Positions 23,716 to 31,590 of a stretch of 64,000 bases of DNA are shown here, piece after piece. Both the position numbers and the translations under genes were made by a program. The first letter of the stretch is position 1, and the number at the start of each line of letters is the position of its first letter. The DNA lies in assembly GCA_017510335.1 (NCBI GenBank), contig JAFWNM010000007.1, forward strand, positions 173,439-237,438. The letters are read 5' to 3'. This DNA is from Paracoccaceae bacterium (GTDB lineage Bacteria; Pseudomonadota; Alphaproteobacteria; Rhodobacterales; Rhodobacteraceae). The notes beneath the pieces were generated by a model. The model saw nothing but the letters and a program-made list of their open reading frames with translations. It was not told the origin of the DNA and did no database searches.

Positions 23716-24893
23716 TGCGCGGCAAGCGCAAGGCAGGGCTGCGCAGTGATGAACCGGCGCGCTGCTTCGGCGCTGGCATGGGTGATCTTGCCATTGGCGA
23801 TCGTGGCTTCGATGCGGCGGGTGTTGGGGTTCATCACCACAAGGTCGGCGCGTTGGCCAGCGCATAGCCTGCCGCGGTCGGTCAGCCCCATAATGGCCGC
23901 AGGGCGGGTTGAGATCATTTCCCAGGCATGCGCGAAGCTGAGCGCGCGGGCATCGGCAATGGTCCAGGCGGCCTGTGCCAGTGCGGGAATGTAGTAATCC
24001 GAGATCAGCGCATCGCACAGCCCGTCTTCGACCAGGTCCATGGCCGCGATATTGCCCGATTGCGACCCGCCGCGCACGATATTGGGCGCGCCCATCAAGA
24101 CGGGCTCGCGCGCGTCGCGTGCGGCCTGTGCGGCGTCCAGGCTGGTGGGAAATTCGCATACCCGCGCCCCGATCCCCCGAAAGAAGGCGCGCGTGGCCGC
24201 GTCCGGGTCGTCATGCGAGCCAAGCGTGACGCCATGGGTGCGCAGGTCGGCGGCCAGCGCGGAGAGGAAGGCCGGTATTTCGGGGTCGGCCTGTTTGGCG
24301 GCATGCACGATGGCAAGAAGCGCATCGGGTTCGTGGCCGTTCTGGGCGGCCCAGCTGGCAAAGCGCGCAGGCGCCTTTTGCGCCAGTTCCACTGCTTCGG
24401 GCAGGTGGTTGTTGAAGATGATGTAATCAAGGTGGAAGTCGCGCACCACGCCCATCAGGGCGGCATGATCATCCGGCATATGGGTTTCAAACCGAAGCTG
24501 GATGCGGATGTCGGCGCCAAGCCGGTGGGCGATCTGGCGGCGCGCTTCCAGCAGGGCCACAGCTTCATCAGGGCTGCGAGAGCCGCCTTCCCATGACCAG
24601 CTTTGGGCAAACCATGCGGTGGTCACACCGTGCGCGGCCAGTTCCGCATCAGCGGCCAGCAAGGCATGGCGTTTGTCAAACGGGGCTGTGGGGCGCGGGC
24701 GGATATGGCGTTCAAACCCGTCACCATGCAGGTCAACAATGCCCGGCAGCAGCCAGTAGCCCGACAGGTCAACATCATGGGTGGCCCTGTCCACAGACCC
24801 GAAGGTTGCGCCATTCAGTGTCAGGTCACAATCATCAAGTGTGGAGTCAATCAACGACAGCGCGCCGGTCAGGCGCAGATTGGGATGTGACAT
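23712..24893 (-). CDS. phnM: PhnM-like diphosphatase, divergent paralogue
   Basis: A 393-residue amidohydrolase of the PhnM family, which in E. coli removes pyrophosphate from ribose 1-methylphosphonate 5-triphosphate. Motifs: VDLHGDGFERHIRPRP (the HxD-type metal site), FNNHLPE, LGSHDDPD, MGAPNIVRGGSQSGN and SDYYIPAL. It differs from the second PhnM at 31591: LHGDGFERH where that has LHTDNLERH, and an inserted SWSWEGGSRSPDEA. It lies between phnF and the Nudix gene in a minus-strand operon. A separate, specialised role or substrate is likely. Confidence 0.85.
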   Translation of the reverse strand: MSHPNLRLTGALSLIDSTLDDCDLTLNGATFGSVDRATHDVDLSGYWLLPGIVDLHGDGFERHIRPRPTAPFDKRHALLAADAELAAHGVTTAWFAQSWSWEGGSRSPDEAVALLEARRQIAHRLGADIRIQLRFETHMPDDHAALMGVVRDFHLDYIIFNNHLPEAVELAQKAPARFASWAAQNGHEPDALLAIVHAAKQADPEIPAFLSALAADLRTHGVTLGSHDDPDAATRAFFRGIGARVCEFPTSLDAAQAARDAREPVLMGAPNIVRGGSQSGNIAAMDLVEDGLCDALISDYYIPALAQAAWTIADARALSFAHAWEMISTRPAAIMGLTDRGRLCAGQRADLVVMNPNTRRIEATIANGKITHASAEAARRFITAQPCLALAAQ

Positions 24894-24968
24894 GACAAGC
24901 TTCCTTTGCGTTTTGGCCGCCGGATAGCGCAGCTATATGGCACTTGCATGACAAGCGGGGCGGTTTGG

Positions 24969-25676
24969 TCATTCAAGCACCAATTCGACGCGTGCGCCCA
25001 CGAAAAAGGTGCGCCCGTATTCCACAGGCGTGCCGTTTGGGCCAATATTAACCGATTCAGACAGGATCAGGGCGTCGCCTGTGGCAATTTGCAAATGCCG
25101 TGCCTGCACTGCGTCGGCATTATGGCCGGTCAGGCGGGTGGATTTGCGGGTGTAGTCACTGACACCCGAATCCGCCAGCGCCGCCGTCACCGACCCGTGC
25201 GCGCGCAGGGCGGTGGCAAGGGCGGGGAATTGCGTGGCACAAAAGCACGCGCGCGACAGCGACACTGGCAAATCATCGGCAAAACTGACGGATTCGGCCA
25301 CATGAACCGGCGCACCGGGCGACAGTCCAAGGGCCTGCGCTTCGGTCGCGCTGGCGCTTTGCACCCCCAGATGCAGCAACCGCCGCGACGGGGTGCGTCC
25401 TGCCGATAACAGGTTCTGACGAAACCGCGTGCGCGCGCCGATCTGGTAGGGAACGGGCGTCATGCGCACGAATACACCTGCGCCGCGGCGCGATTGCACC
25501 AGACCGTCCTGGGCCAGCTGTGACAGGGCGCGGCGGATGGTGTGGCGGTTGACATCGAAGCGCCGGGCCAGCTCGGCCTCGGTGGGCAGGCGTGCGCCCG
25601 CGCGAAACGCCCCTTGCGCAATTTCCGCGCGCAAGGCGTCCGTGATGCTTTGCCATAGGGCGGCTGGTTTGGTCAT
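24969..25676 (-). CDS. phnF: PhnF, GntR/HutC-family regulator of the phn genes
   Basis: A 235-residue repressor: winged helix in residues 1-72 (RFDVNRHTIRRALSQLAQDG is the recognition helix region) and a UTRA ligand-binding domain from about 90. VNRHTIRRAL is a PhnF hallmark. It is divergent from phnGHIJKLN, and the 88-bp gap between them contains a repeated TTGTCTAG site that fits a HutC-type operator. It probably represses both the C-P lyase operon and its own operon with the PhnM paralogue and Nudix gene. Confidence 0.9.
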   Translation of the reverse strand: MTKPAALWQSITDALRAEIAQGAFRAGARLPTEAELARRFDVNRHTIRRALSQLAQDGLVQSRRGAGVFVRMTPVPYQIGARTRFRQNLLSAGRTPSRRLLHLGVQSASATEAQALGLSPGAPVHVAESVSFADDLPVSLSRACFCATQFPALATALRAHGSVTAALADSGVSDYTRKSTRLTGHNADAVQARHLQIATGDALILSESVNIGPNGTPVEYGRTFFVGARVELVLE

Positions 25677-25728
25677 GTCGTGAAACTTTCATAAAAATCC
25701 TTTTGAATATAGCGCGTAAAAGATGTAT

Positions 25729-25748
25729 TTGTCTAGTTGTCTAGAACA
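25729..25748 (+). promoter_or_regulatory. Probable PhnF operator
   Basis: A perfect tandem TTGTCTAG (25729-25736 and 25737-25744), followed by AACA so that the second unit forms an imperfect palindrome TTGT-CTAG-AACA. HutC/UTRA regulators bind palindromes with a central CTAG or TATA step. It lies between the divergent phnF and phnG, 20 bp before phnG. A CTTTCATAAAA stretch near 25685 could be half of a Pho box but is not convincing. Confidence 0.55.
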
Positions 25749-25764
25749 GTTGAAAGCCCAGACC

Positions 25765-26205
25765 ATGACTGCTGAACCTTTTGCCCGCCGTGACTGGATG
25801 GGCCTGATTGCGCGCGCGCCGCTGACGCTGCTGGATGCGCACTGGCCTGATGACGCGCCCGCTTTTACATGGCTGCGCGCGCCCGAAATGGGTGCGATGA
25901 TGGTGCAGGGCCGCGCGGGTGCGGTGGGCGCTGCGTTCAATCTGGGCGAGGTGACGGTGACGCGGGCTTCGGTGCGGCTGGGCTGCGGCACGGTGGGGCA
26001 TGCGCTGGTGCAGGGGCGTAGCCCGCGCAAGGCAGAACGCGCGGCACTTCTGGATGCGCTGTTGCAGACAGCGTCCGGCGCAGCACTTCAAACGCGGGTG
26101 CTGGCCCCCTTGCAAGATGCCGAACGCCACCAGTCCGAGGGCCGCGCCCGCCGTGCGGCAGCGACCAAGGTTGATTTCTTCACATTGGTTCGGGGGGAAG
26201 CATGA
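25765..26205 (+). CDS. phnG: C-P lyase core subunit PhnG
   Basis: A 146-residue subunit of the PhnGHIJ core complex. The family pattern RRDWMGLIARAP at the N-terminus and GEVTVTRASVRLGCGTVGHA, with GRSPRKAERAALLDALLQ after it, identify it. PhnG with PhnI, PhnL and ATP makes the ribose-triphosphate adduct of alkylphosphonates. The ATG at 25765 is used because homologues begin with a short stretch before RRDWM. First gene of phnGHIJKLN; stop overlaps phnH start. Confidence 0.92.
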   Translation: MTAEPFARRDWMGLIARAPLTLLDAHWPDDAPAFTWLRAPEMGAMMVQGRAGAVGAAFNLGEVTVTRASVRLGCGTVGHALVQGRSPRKAERAALLDALLQTASGAALQTRVLAPLQDAERHQSEGRARRAAATKVDFFTLVRGEA

Positions 26206-26768
26206 GTGTGCATCTGACAGCCGGTTTCGACGACCCCGCCCGTGATGGCGCGCGCGCCTTCCGGCAGGTGCTGGACGCAATGGCGCATCCGGGCCGTATT
26301 GTGGCGCTGGACGGGGTGGTGGCGCCTGCGCCATGTTCGCCCGCCGCCGCTGTGGTTTTGCTGACACTGGTGGATGCCACGACACCGCTGCATCTGGCGG
26401 GGGCGCATGATTGCGCGGCGCTGCGCGACTGGGTGGCATTCCATACGGGCGCGCCGCTGGTTGACGCGGCGCAGGCCAGCTTTGCCCTTGGGCGCTGGGA
26501 CGCGCTTGGTCCGCTTGCCACTTATGCGCAAGGCAGCGCCGAATACCCCGACCGATCGGCCACGTTCATTGTCGAAATGCACGCGTTGCAAAATGACGGC
26601 GCGCGCCTGACAGGCCCCGGAATAGAAACGCAGGCGTTTTTGTCGCTGCCCGATATGCCCGCGCTGGTGGAAAATGCCGCGCGCTTTCCCTTGGGGCTGG
26701 ATGTCCTGTTCACAAGCGGCCCGCGCCTTGCCGCGCTGCCGCGTTCCACCAAGATAGGGGACTGCTGA
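26202..26768 (+). CDS. phnH: C-P lyase core subunit PhnH
   Basis: A 188-residue protein with the PhnH start GFDDPARDGARAFRQVLDAM and HPG just after, LLTLVDATTPLHLA and GSAEYPDRSATFIVEM. PhnH joins PhnG, PhnI and PhnJ in the core complex and has a PLP-transferase-like fold without cofactor. ATGA overlap with phnG; its stop shares a base with the phnI start. Confidence 0.92.
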   Translation: MSVHLTAGFDDPARDGARAFRQVLDAMAHPGRIVALDGVVAPAPCSPAAAVVLLTLVDATTPLHLAGAHDCAALRDWVAFHTGAPLVDAAQASFALGRWDALGPLATYAQGSAEYPDRSATFIVEMHALQNDGARLTGPGIETQAFLSLPDMPALVENAARFPLGLDVLFTSGPRLAALPRSTKIGDC

Positions 26769-27862
26769 TGTATGTCGCTGTAAAAGGGGGCGAGCGTGCG
26801 ATTGAAAACGCGCATGGCTGGCTGGCACAGGCACGGCGCGGCGATGTGTCGGTGCCCGATCTGGCTGTGGCGCAAATCCGTGAACAAATGGCGCTGGCCG
26901 TGGACCGGGTCATGGCGGAAGGGTCGCTTCATGATCCTGATCTGGCGGCACTGGCGTTGAAACAGGCGCGCGGTGACGTGATCGAAGCGGTTTTCCTGAT
27001 CCGCGCGTTTCGCACGACCTTGCCGCGCTTTGGCGCCAGTGTGCCGGTGGAAACGGGCGATATGCAGATCATCCGCCGCATTTCAGCCACATACAAGGAT
27101 GCGCCGGGCGGGCAGGTGCTTGGCCCGACATTTGACTATACCCATCGGCTGCTGGATTTCGATCTGGCTGATGGTGCAGCGCCCGCGCCCGCAGCTGAAG
27201 CCCCGCCCACGCCCGGCCCTGTGCCGCATATCCTGTCGCATCTGGGCGCAGAGGGGCTGATGCAAAGTGAACACGCCCCTGACCCCGGCGGCACGCACGA
27301 CGTGCCGGACCTGACACGCGCGCCGCTGGAATTTCCCGCCGCCCGCCCCTTGCGGTTGCAGGCGCTAACGCGCGCGGATGAGGGGTTCTTGCTGTCGCTG
27401 GCCTATTCCACGCAGCGCGGCTACGGGCGCAACCATGCGTTTGTGGGGGAATTGCGCATCGGGTATGTGCGCGTCAGCGCCCATGTGCCCGAACTGGGGT
27501 TCGAGATCGAGTTTGCGGAAATCCTGCTGACGGAATGCGAAACGGTGAACCAGTTTCAGGGGGCGAAGTCGGAACCTGCGCAATTCACGCGTGGCTACGG
27601 GCTGGTTTTTGGCCAGTCGGAACGCAAGGCGATTTCTATGGCGCTGGTCGACCGGGCATTGCGCGCGCGCGAGCTGGGCGAGGATATTGGCGATGCGCCC
27701 GCGCAGGACGAGGAATTCGTGCTGTCGCATTGCGATAACATCCAGTCCAGCGGCTTTCTGGAGCATATCAAGCTGCCCCATTATGTGGATTTTCAGGCCG
27801 AGCTGGAACTGATCCGCAAGTTGCGGCGCAACGCGGCGGGCCTGCAGGATGCCGCGGAATGA
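26768..27862 (+). CDS. phnI: C-P lyase core subunit PhnI
   Basis: A 364-residue catalytic subunit, of normal length. YVAVKGGERAIENAHGWLA opens it as in E. coli PhnI; the middle shows TYKDAPGGQVLGPTFDYTHR; the C-terminal half shows STQRGYGRNHAFVGELRIG and EFVLSHCDNIQSSGFLEHIK, PHYVDFQAELELIRKL. PhnI is the nucleosidase part that links phosphonate to ribose triphosphate. A less conserved linker rich in Ala and Pro (about residues 138-152) is present. Confidence 0.93.
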   Translation: MYVAVKGGERAIENAHGWLAQARRGDVSVPDLAVAQIREQMALAVDRVMAEGSLHDPDLAALALKQARGDVIEAVFLIRAFRTTLPRFGASVPVETGDMQIIRRISATYKDAPGGQVLGPTFDYTHRLLDFDLADGAAPAPAAEAPPTPGPVPHILSHLGAEGLMQSEHAPDPGGTHDVPDLTRAPLEFPAARPLRLQALTRADEGFLLSLAYSTQRGYGRNHAFVGELRIGYVRVSAHVPELGFEIEFAEILLTECETVNQFQGAKSEPAQFTRGYGLVFGQSERKAISMALVDRALRARELGEDIGDAPAQDEEFVLSHCDNIQSSGFLEHIKLPHYVDFQAELELIRKLRRNAAGLQDAAE

Positions 27863-27880
27863 CCGCCGCTGTTGTCCATG

Positions 27881-27928
27881 GCGCGCCCTCGCGTCGCCCA
27901 CCCACCCACCCGCTCCGCGAGGGCGCGC
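27881..27928. repeat. Perfect 13-bp inverted repeat at the phnI-phnJ junction
   Basis: GCGCGCCCTCGCG (27881-27893) and CGCGAGGGCGCGC (27916-27928) are exact reverse complements around a 22-nt spacer with three CCCA units. It lies between the end of phnI and the conserved start of phnJ, in what would otherwise be a non-conserved N-terminal extension of PhnJ. In mRNA the hairpin would sit just ahead of the AGGTG ribosome site of phnJ. It may be a mobile palindromic unit or an mRNA processing/stability element. Confidence 0.8.
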
Positions 27929-27942
27929 AGGTGACCCGCATG

Positions 27943-28788
27943 AGTGCCTATAATTTTGCCTATCTGGATGAAGCCACCAAGCGCATGTTGCGCCGCGCCA
28001 TCCTTAAAGCCCTAGCCATTCCCGGCTATCAGGTGCCGTTTTCCAGCCGCGAAATGCCCATGCCCTATGGTTGGGGCACAGGCGGTGTGCAGGTGACGGC
28101 CGCCTGTCTGGTGCCAGAAGACACGCTTAAGGTCATTGATCAGGGGGCTGATGACACCACAAACGCCGTGTCCATCCGCAAGTTTTTCCAGCGCGTCGCA
28201 GATGTGGCCGTGACGGACCACACGACACAGGCCAGCATCATACAAACCCGCCACCGGATACCTGAAACCCCGCTGCTAGAGGGCCAGATTCTGGTATTTC
28301 AGGTGCCCATCCCCGAACCGCTGCGGTTTCTGGAACCGCGAGAGGTGGAAACCCGCACCATGCATGCGCTGGAAGATTACGGCCTGATGCAGGTGCGGCT
28401 GTATGAAGACATTGCCCGCCACGGCGAGATCGCGCGCGCCTATGCCTATCCTGTGCGGGTGGAAGGGCGCTATATCATGGACCCGTCGCCCATTCCGAAA
28501 TTCGACAACCCGAAACTGGACATGTCGCCGGCGGTGCAACTGTTCGGCGCCGGGCGCGAATGCCGCATTTATGCGCTGCCGCCGTTCACGCGCGTCGAAA
28601 GTCTGGATTTTGATGATTATCCTTTCACCGCGACCAAGGCTGCGGGGCAGTCTTGCGCGATTTGCGCATCGGCGGTGTCCTATCTGGATGAGGTGGTGAC
28701 CGATGATGCGGGCGGGCGCATGTTTGTGTGTTCGGACACGGATTATTGCGCGGCGCGCGTCGCTGCGAAACAGGGAGATGCTGCATGA
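27943..28788 (+). CDS. phnJ: C-P lyase PhnJ, radical-SAM C-P bond-cleaving subunit
   Basis: A 281-residue protein that matches E. coli PhnJ closely: YNFAYLDEATKRMLRRAILK, IPGYQVPFSSREMPMPYGWG, IDQGADDTTNAVSIRKFF, IQTRHRIPETPL. The unusual [4Fe-4S]/radical cysteines are all present in SCAICASAVSYLDEVV and MFVCSDTDYCAARVA, and the glycyl-radical region near GYQVPF is intact. It cleaves the C-P bond to give methane (or another alkane) and ribose cyclic phosphate. The start at 27943 gives the family length; an in-frame ATG at 27859 overlapping phnI would add 28 unconserved residues encoded by the inverted repeat. Confidence 0.93.
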   Translation, partial: SAYNFAYLDEATKRMLRRAILKALAIPGYQVPFSSREMPMPYGWGTGGVQVTAACLVPEDTLKVIDQGADDTTNAVSIRKFFQRVADVAVTDHTTQASIIQTRHRIPETPLLEGQILVFQVPIPEPLRFLEPREVETRTMHALEDYGLMQVRLYEDIARHGEIARAYAYPVRVEGRYIMDPSPIPKFDNPKLDMSPAVQLFGAGRECRIYALPPFTRVESLDFDDYPFTATKAAGQSCAICASAVSYLDEVVTDDAGGRMFVCSDTDYCAARVAAKQGDAA

Positions 28789-29555
28789 CACCGCTTTTGC
28801 AGGTTGAGGGGGTAAGCAAGCATTACGGCGCGCATCTGGGCTGTGGGGACGTGACTTTCACGCTGTGGCCCGGCGAGGTGATGGGCATTGTTGGCGAAAG
28901 CGGGTCGGGCAAATCGACGCTGCTGAACTGCATGGCCGGTCATCTGGCCCCAGATGCGGGGCGCGTTGTGTTTGACACGCGCATGCACGGGCCGCGCGAC
29001 ACTGTCACGATGACCGAGGCGGAACGCCGATGGCTGGCGCGCACGGATTGGGCGTTTGTCCATCAGAACCCCCGCGACGGGCTGCGCATGAATGTCAGCG
29101 CGGGCGGCAATGTGGGCGAGCGGCTGATGGCTGTGGGCGCGCGCCATTACGGGGACATTCGCGCGCAGGCCCAGGACTGGCTGGGCCGCGTGGAAATTGA
29201 CGCAGGCCGCATGGACGAGCGCCCGCGCGCGTTTTCCGGCGGTATGCAGCAACGCCTGCAGATTGCGCGCAATCTGGTGACAGGGCCGCGGCTGGTGTTC
29301 ATGGATGAACCCACAGGGGGGCTAGATGTCAGCGTGCAGGCGCGGCTTCTGGACCTGCTGCGCGGGCTGGTGCGCAAGCTGGGGCTGTCTGCGGTGATTG
29401 TCACCCATGATCTGGCAGTGGTGCGGCTGCTGGCGGACAGGGTGATGGTGATGAAGGACGGGCGCGTGGTCGAACAGGGCCTGACCGATCAGGTGCTTGA
29501 TGACCCGCAGCATGCCTATACGCAATTGCTGGTCAGTTCGGTGCTTCAGGTCTGA
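28785..29555 (+). CDS. phnK: C-P lyase accessory ABC protein PhnK
   Basis: A 256-residue ABC-type ATPase that binds the C-P lyase core rather than a membrane channel. Walker A GESGSGKST near residue 39, signature AFSGGMQQRLQIARNL, Walker B LVFMDEPTGGLDVSVQ, H-loop VIVTHDLAVV. VHQNPRDGLRMNVSAGGNVGE is diagnostic of PhnK. ATGA overlap with phnJ. Confidence 0.92.
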   Translation: MTPLLQVEGVSKHYGAHLGCGDVTFTLWPGEVMGIVGESGSGKSTLLNCMAGHLAPDAGRVVFDTRMHGPRDTVTMTEAERRWLARTDWAFVHQNPRDGLRMNVSAGGNVGERLMAVGARHYGDIRAQAQDWLGRVEIDAGRMDERPRAFSGGMQQRLQIARNLVTGPRLVFMDEPTGGLDVSVQARLLDLLRGLVRKLGLSAVIVTHDLAVVRLLADRVMVMKDGRVVEQGLTDQVLDDPQHAYTQLLVSSVLQV

Positions 29556-29573
29556 TGCGGTGCGGGGCGTGGT

Positions 29574-29604
29574 GGGAGTTTGAGTATTTTTGGCAAGATG
29601 AAGG
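29574..29604 (+). repeat. Short repeat-like motif between phnK and phnL
   Basis: The stretch GGGAGTTTGAGTATTTTTGG, then CAAGATGAAGG, resembles the tail of the hairpin at 21512-21535 (GGGGATATTTTTGCCAGAAT, then GAAAGC). Both lie between genes just ahead of a start codon. It may be a common intergenic sequence of this genome; the function is unknown. Confidence 0.35.
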
Positions 29605-29612
29605 GTGAGGGC

Positions 29613-30299
29613 ATGATCGAGATTTCAGATGTCGGCAAGCGTTTTGTGCTGCACAATCAGGGTGGGGTGGTGCTGCCGGTCATGGCAGGGGCATCCTTGC
29701 ATGTGGGGCGGGGCGAATGTGTGGCGCTGACGGGGGCATCCGGGGCGGGCAAATCGACCCTGATGCGGATGATCTGGGGCAATTACCGCTGCGATGAAGG
29801 GTCGATCCGGGTTGCGGGGCTGGAATTATGCGGCGCACAGGCGCGCGACGTTCTGGCGTTGCGGCGCGGCACATTGGGGTATGTAAGCCAGTTCCTGCGC
29901 GTGATCCCGCGTGTGCCCGCGCTGCAGATTGTGGCCGAGCCGTTGCTGGCGCAGGGTATTGAGGAAGATGCGGCGCTGATGCGCGCGCGCGATTTGCTGG
30001 CGCGGCTGAACATACCGCAGCGCCTTTGGTCGATTTCGCCCACCACCTTTTCCGGGGGCGAGCAGCAGCGCGTCAATATCGCGAGGGGCTTCATTCAGGA
30101 CTGGCCGGTGATGCTGCTGGACGAGCCCACTGCCAGCCTTGATGCGGCCAATCGTGCTGTCGTGCTTGACCTGATCCTGGAGGCCAAAGCCCGTGGCGCG
30201 GCGATTTTGGGAATTTTCCACGACACCGGGGCACGCGACGCTGTGTGCGACCGCGAGGTGGATATGGGGGCCTTCCTGCCCGGGCGGGCAGCGGCGTGA
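29613..30299 (+). CDS. phnL: C-P lyase accessory ABC protein PhnL
   Basis: A 228-residue ABC-type ATPase required, with PhnG, H and I, for forming the ribose triphosphate phosphonate. Walker A GASGAGKST near residue 43, the PhnL feature YVSQFLRVIPRVPALQIVAE, signature FSGGEQQRVNIARGF, Walker B VMLLDEPTASLD and H-loop GIFHDTGARDAVCDR. The ATG at 29613 gives the family length; an in-frame ATG at 29580 lies in the repeat-like sequence. Its stop overlaps the GTG start of phnN. Confidence 0.92.
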   Translation: MIEISDVGKRFVLHNQGGVVLPVMAGASLHVGRGECVALTGASGAGKSTLMRMIWGNYRCDEGSIRVAGLELCGAQARDVLALRRGTLGYVSQFLRVIPRVPALQIVAEPLLAQGIEEDAALMRARDLLARLNIPQRLWSISPTTFSGGEQQRVNIARGFIQDWPVMLLDEPTASLDAANRAVVLDLILEAKARGAAILGIFHDTGARDAVCDREVDMGAFLPGRAAA

Positions 30300-30853
30300 G
30301 CGTGCATCAGGGGCGTGGCCAGTTGGTGGCAGTTGTTGGCCCGTCAGGGGTTGGCAAGGACACGCTGATTTCGGCGCTGGGACAGGCATGCCCCGGTTTT
30401 GCGATTGTGCAGCGGATCATCACGCGCGCCGCAGATGCAGGCGGCGAGGATCATTGCGCTGTGTCTGATGCGCAGTTCGAGGCACAGCTTGCGCGGGGGG
30501 ATTTTGCCTTTCACTGGGGGGCGCATGGGTTGCGCTATGCCATTCCCGCCAGCATTGATGCGCAGCTTGCCCAGGGGCGTGTGGTTGTGTTCAACGGGTC
30601 GCGCAAGGCCTTGCGCGCGATTGCGCGCGCCTATCCGCAGCTTGTGGTTCTGATGGTCACGGCCCCGCCCGCGGTGTTGGCCCAACGCCTGCACGGGCGT
30701 GGCCGCGAAACCGCGCACCAGATTGCCCGACGTCTGGAACGCGCCGATCTGGAAGCACCGCATACTGCGCAGGTCATCATGAATGACAGCACTGTGGAGG
30801 CGGCTGTGGCGCAGATGCGTGATGCCATCAGCCGCGCAACGCAAAGCGCCTGA
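30296..30853 (+). CDS. phnN: PhnN, ribose 1,5-bisphosphokinase
   Basis: A 185-residue kinase, the same length as E. coli PhnN. P-loop VVGPSGVGKDTLI near residue 12; RIITRAADAGGEDHCAVSDA is the guanylate-kinase-like substrate loop; VVFNGSRKAL and TAPPAVLAQRLHGRGRE follow. It converts ribose 1,5-bisphosphate to PRPP, returning the ribose to nucleotide metabolism. The GTG start at 30296 overlaps the phnL stop (GTGA). The 3' end overlaps the converging DUF1045 gene by 26 bp. Confidence 0.9.
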   Translation: MSVHQGRGQLVAVVGPSGVGKDTLISALGQACPGFAIVQRIITRAADAGGEDHCAVSDAQFEAQLARGDFAFHWGAHGLRYAIPASIDAQLAQGRVVVFNGSRKALRAIARAYPQLVVLMVTAPPAVLAQRLHGRGRETAHQIARRLERADLEAPHTAQVIMNDSTVEAAVAQMRDAISRATQSA

Positions 30854-31511
30854 TCAGATGGAAGCGTCCCGCTTCATCCTCGGCGAAGACGGCCAGATCG
30901 GTCATGACCTGCGCCGCATCAAGCGCGGGGTCGAACCATGCATGCGCAGCGCGCAGCACATCGGGCATTGCGGCGGGCTGCAACCTGCCGCTCAGGGTGA
31001 TGTGAAAGCGGAATTCGTCCAGAACATAGGGATAGCCCCAATCCTGCAACAGGGTGTCCTGTCGGGGCGACAACGGGGTTGCGCGGCGGCGGGCCAGTTC
31101 ATCGTCCGACAGGGGTGCGCGAAACGCATCAAGGTCTTGCACGATGCGGGCGGCGGCATCGCTGAGGGGGGCTGGTTGGGGGGCTTGCGGCATGATGGCC
31201 ACAAACCCGTCCAGCGCGCGCAGCGACAACCGGCCCAGTTCGACGGGGGCAAGGGCCTGCGCCACTGTGTCGACCCCGTCCAGAAAGGTGGCGACCGGAC
31301 AGGCAAGGCGCATGGGAGGTTTGAGTGTGCCATGAAGCCCGTATTTGCGCGGTGTCGCGGTCAGTTGTGCCAGATCCAGCCCCAGATCGGGATGCGCCAC
31401 TGCCTGACCGGCATCTGCGTCCCATCCCAGCCACCCCGCACCGGCGCGCGCCAGTTCGCTGCCCGGCGGTGGCGCATAATAGACAGCAAAGCGGGTGAAA
31501 CTGCCCGTCAT
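30828..31511 (-). CDS. DUF1045 phosphonate-locus protein, 2H phosphoesterase-like
   Basis: A 227-residue protein of DUF1045, a family tied to C-P lyase operons. The two H-x-T motifs of 2H phosphoesterases are visible: HGTLKPP near residue 59 and HITLSG near residue 169. E. coli uses PhnP to open the ribose 1,2-cyclic phosphate left by PhnJ; no PhnP is present here, so this protein is a good candidate for that or a related cyclic phosphate step (inference). Transcribed from the region that carries a Pho box shared with phnM. Confidence 0.82.
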   Translation of the reverse strand: MTGSFTRFAVYYAPPPGSELARAGAGWLGWDADAGQAVAHPDLGLDLAQLTATPRKYGLHGTLKPPMRLACPVATFLDGVDTVAQALAPVELGRLSLRALDGFVAIMPQAPQPAPLSDAAARIVQDLDAFRAPLSDDELARRRATPLSPRQDTLLQDWGYPYVLDEFRFHITLSGRLQPAAMPDVLRAAHAWFDPALDAAQVMTDLAVFAEDEAGRFHLIRRFALRG

Positions 31512-31551
31512 GGAACCCTCCTTCAGCGTTTTTCACTGACTGGCATATCGC

Positions 31552-31569
31552 TGTGACAGCGGTGTGACG
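31552..31569 (-). promoter_or_regulatory. Pho box between the DUF1045 gene and phnM
   Basis: Read on the minus strand, ACGTCACACCGCTGTCACAG holds two GTCAC cores exactly 11 bp apart, as in the PhoB box. It lies 40 bp upstream of the DUF1045 gene and 21 bp before the divergent phnM start, so PhoB could act on both, with orientation favouring the DUF1045 gene. Confidence 0.65.
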
Positions 31570-31590
31570 TATACCCCAAGGACCAATGAT

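Noticed and set aside
25681-25700. A Pho box in the phnF-phnG gap
   Set aside because: CTTTCATAAAA matches one half, but the second half 11 bp later is poor.
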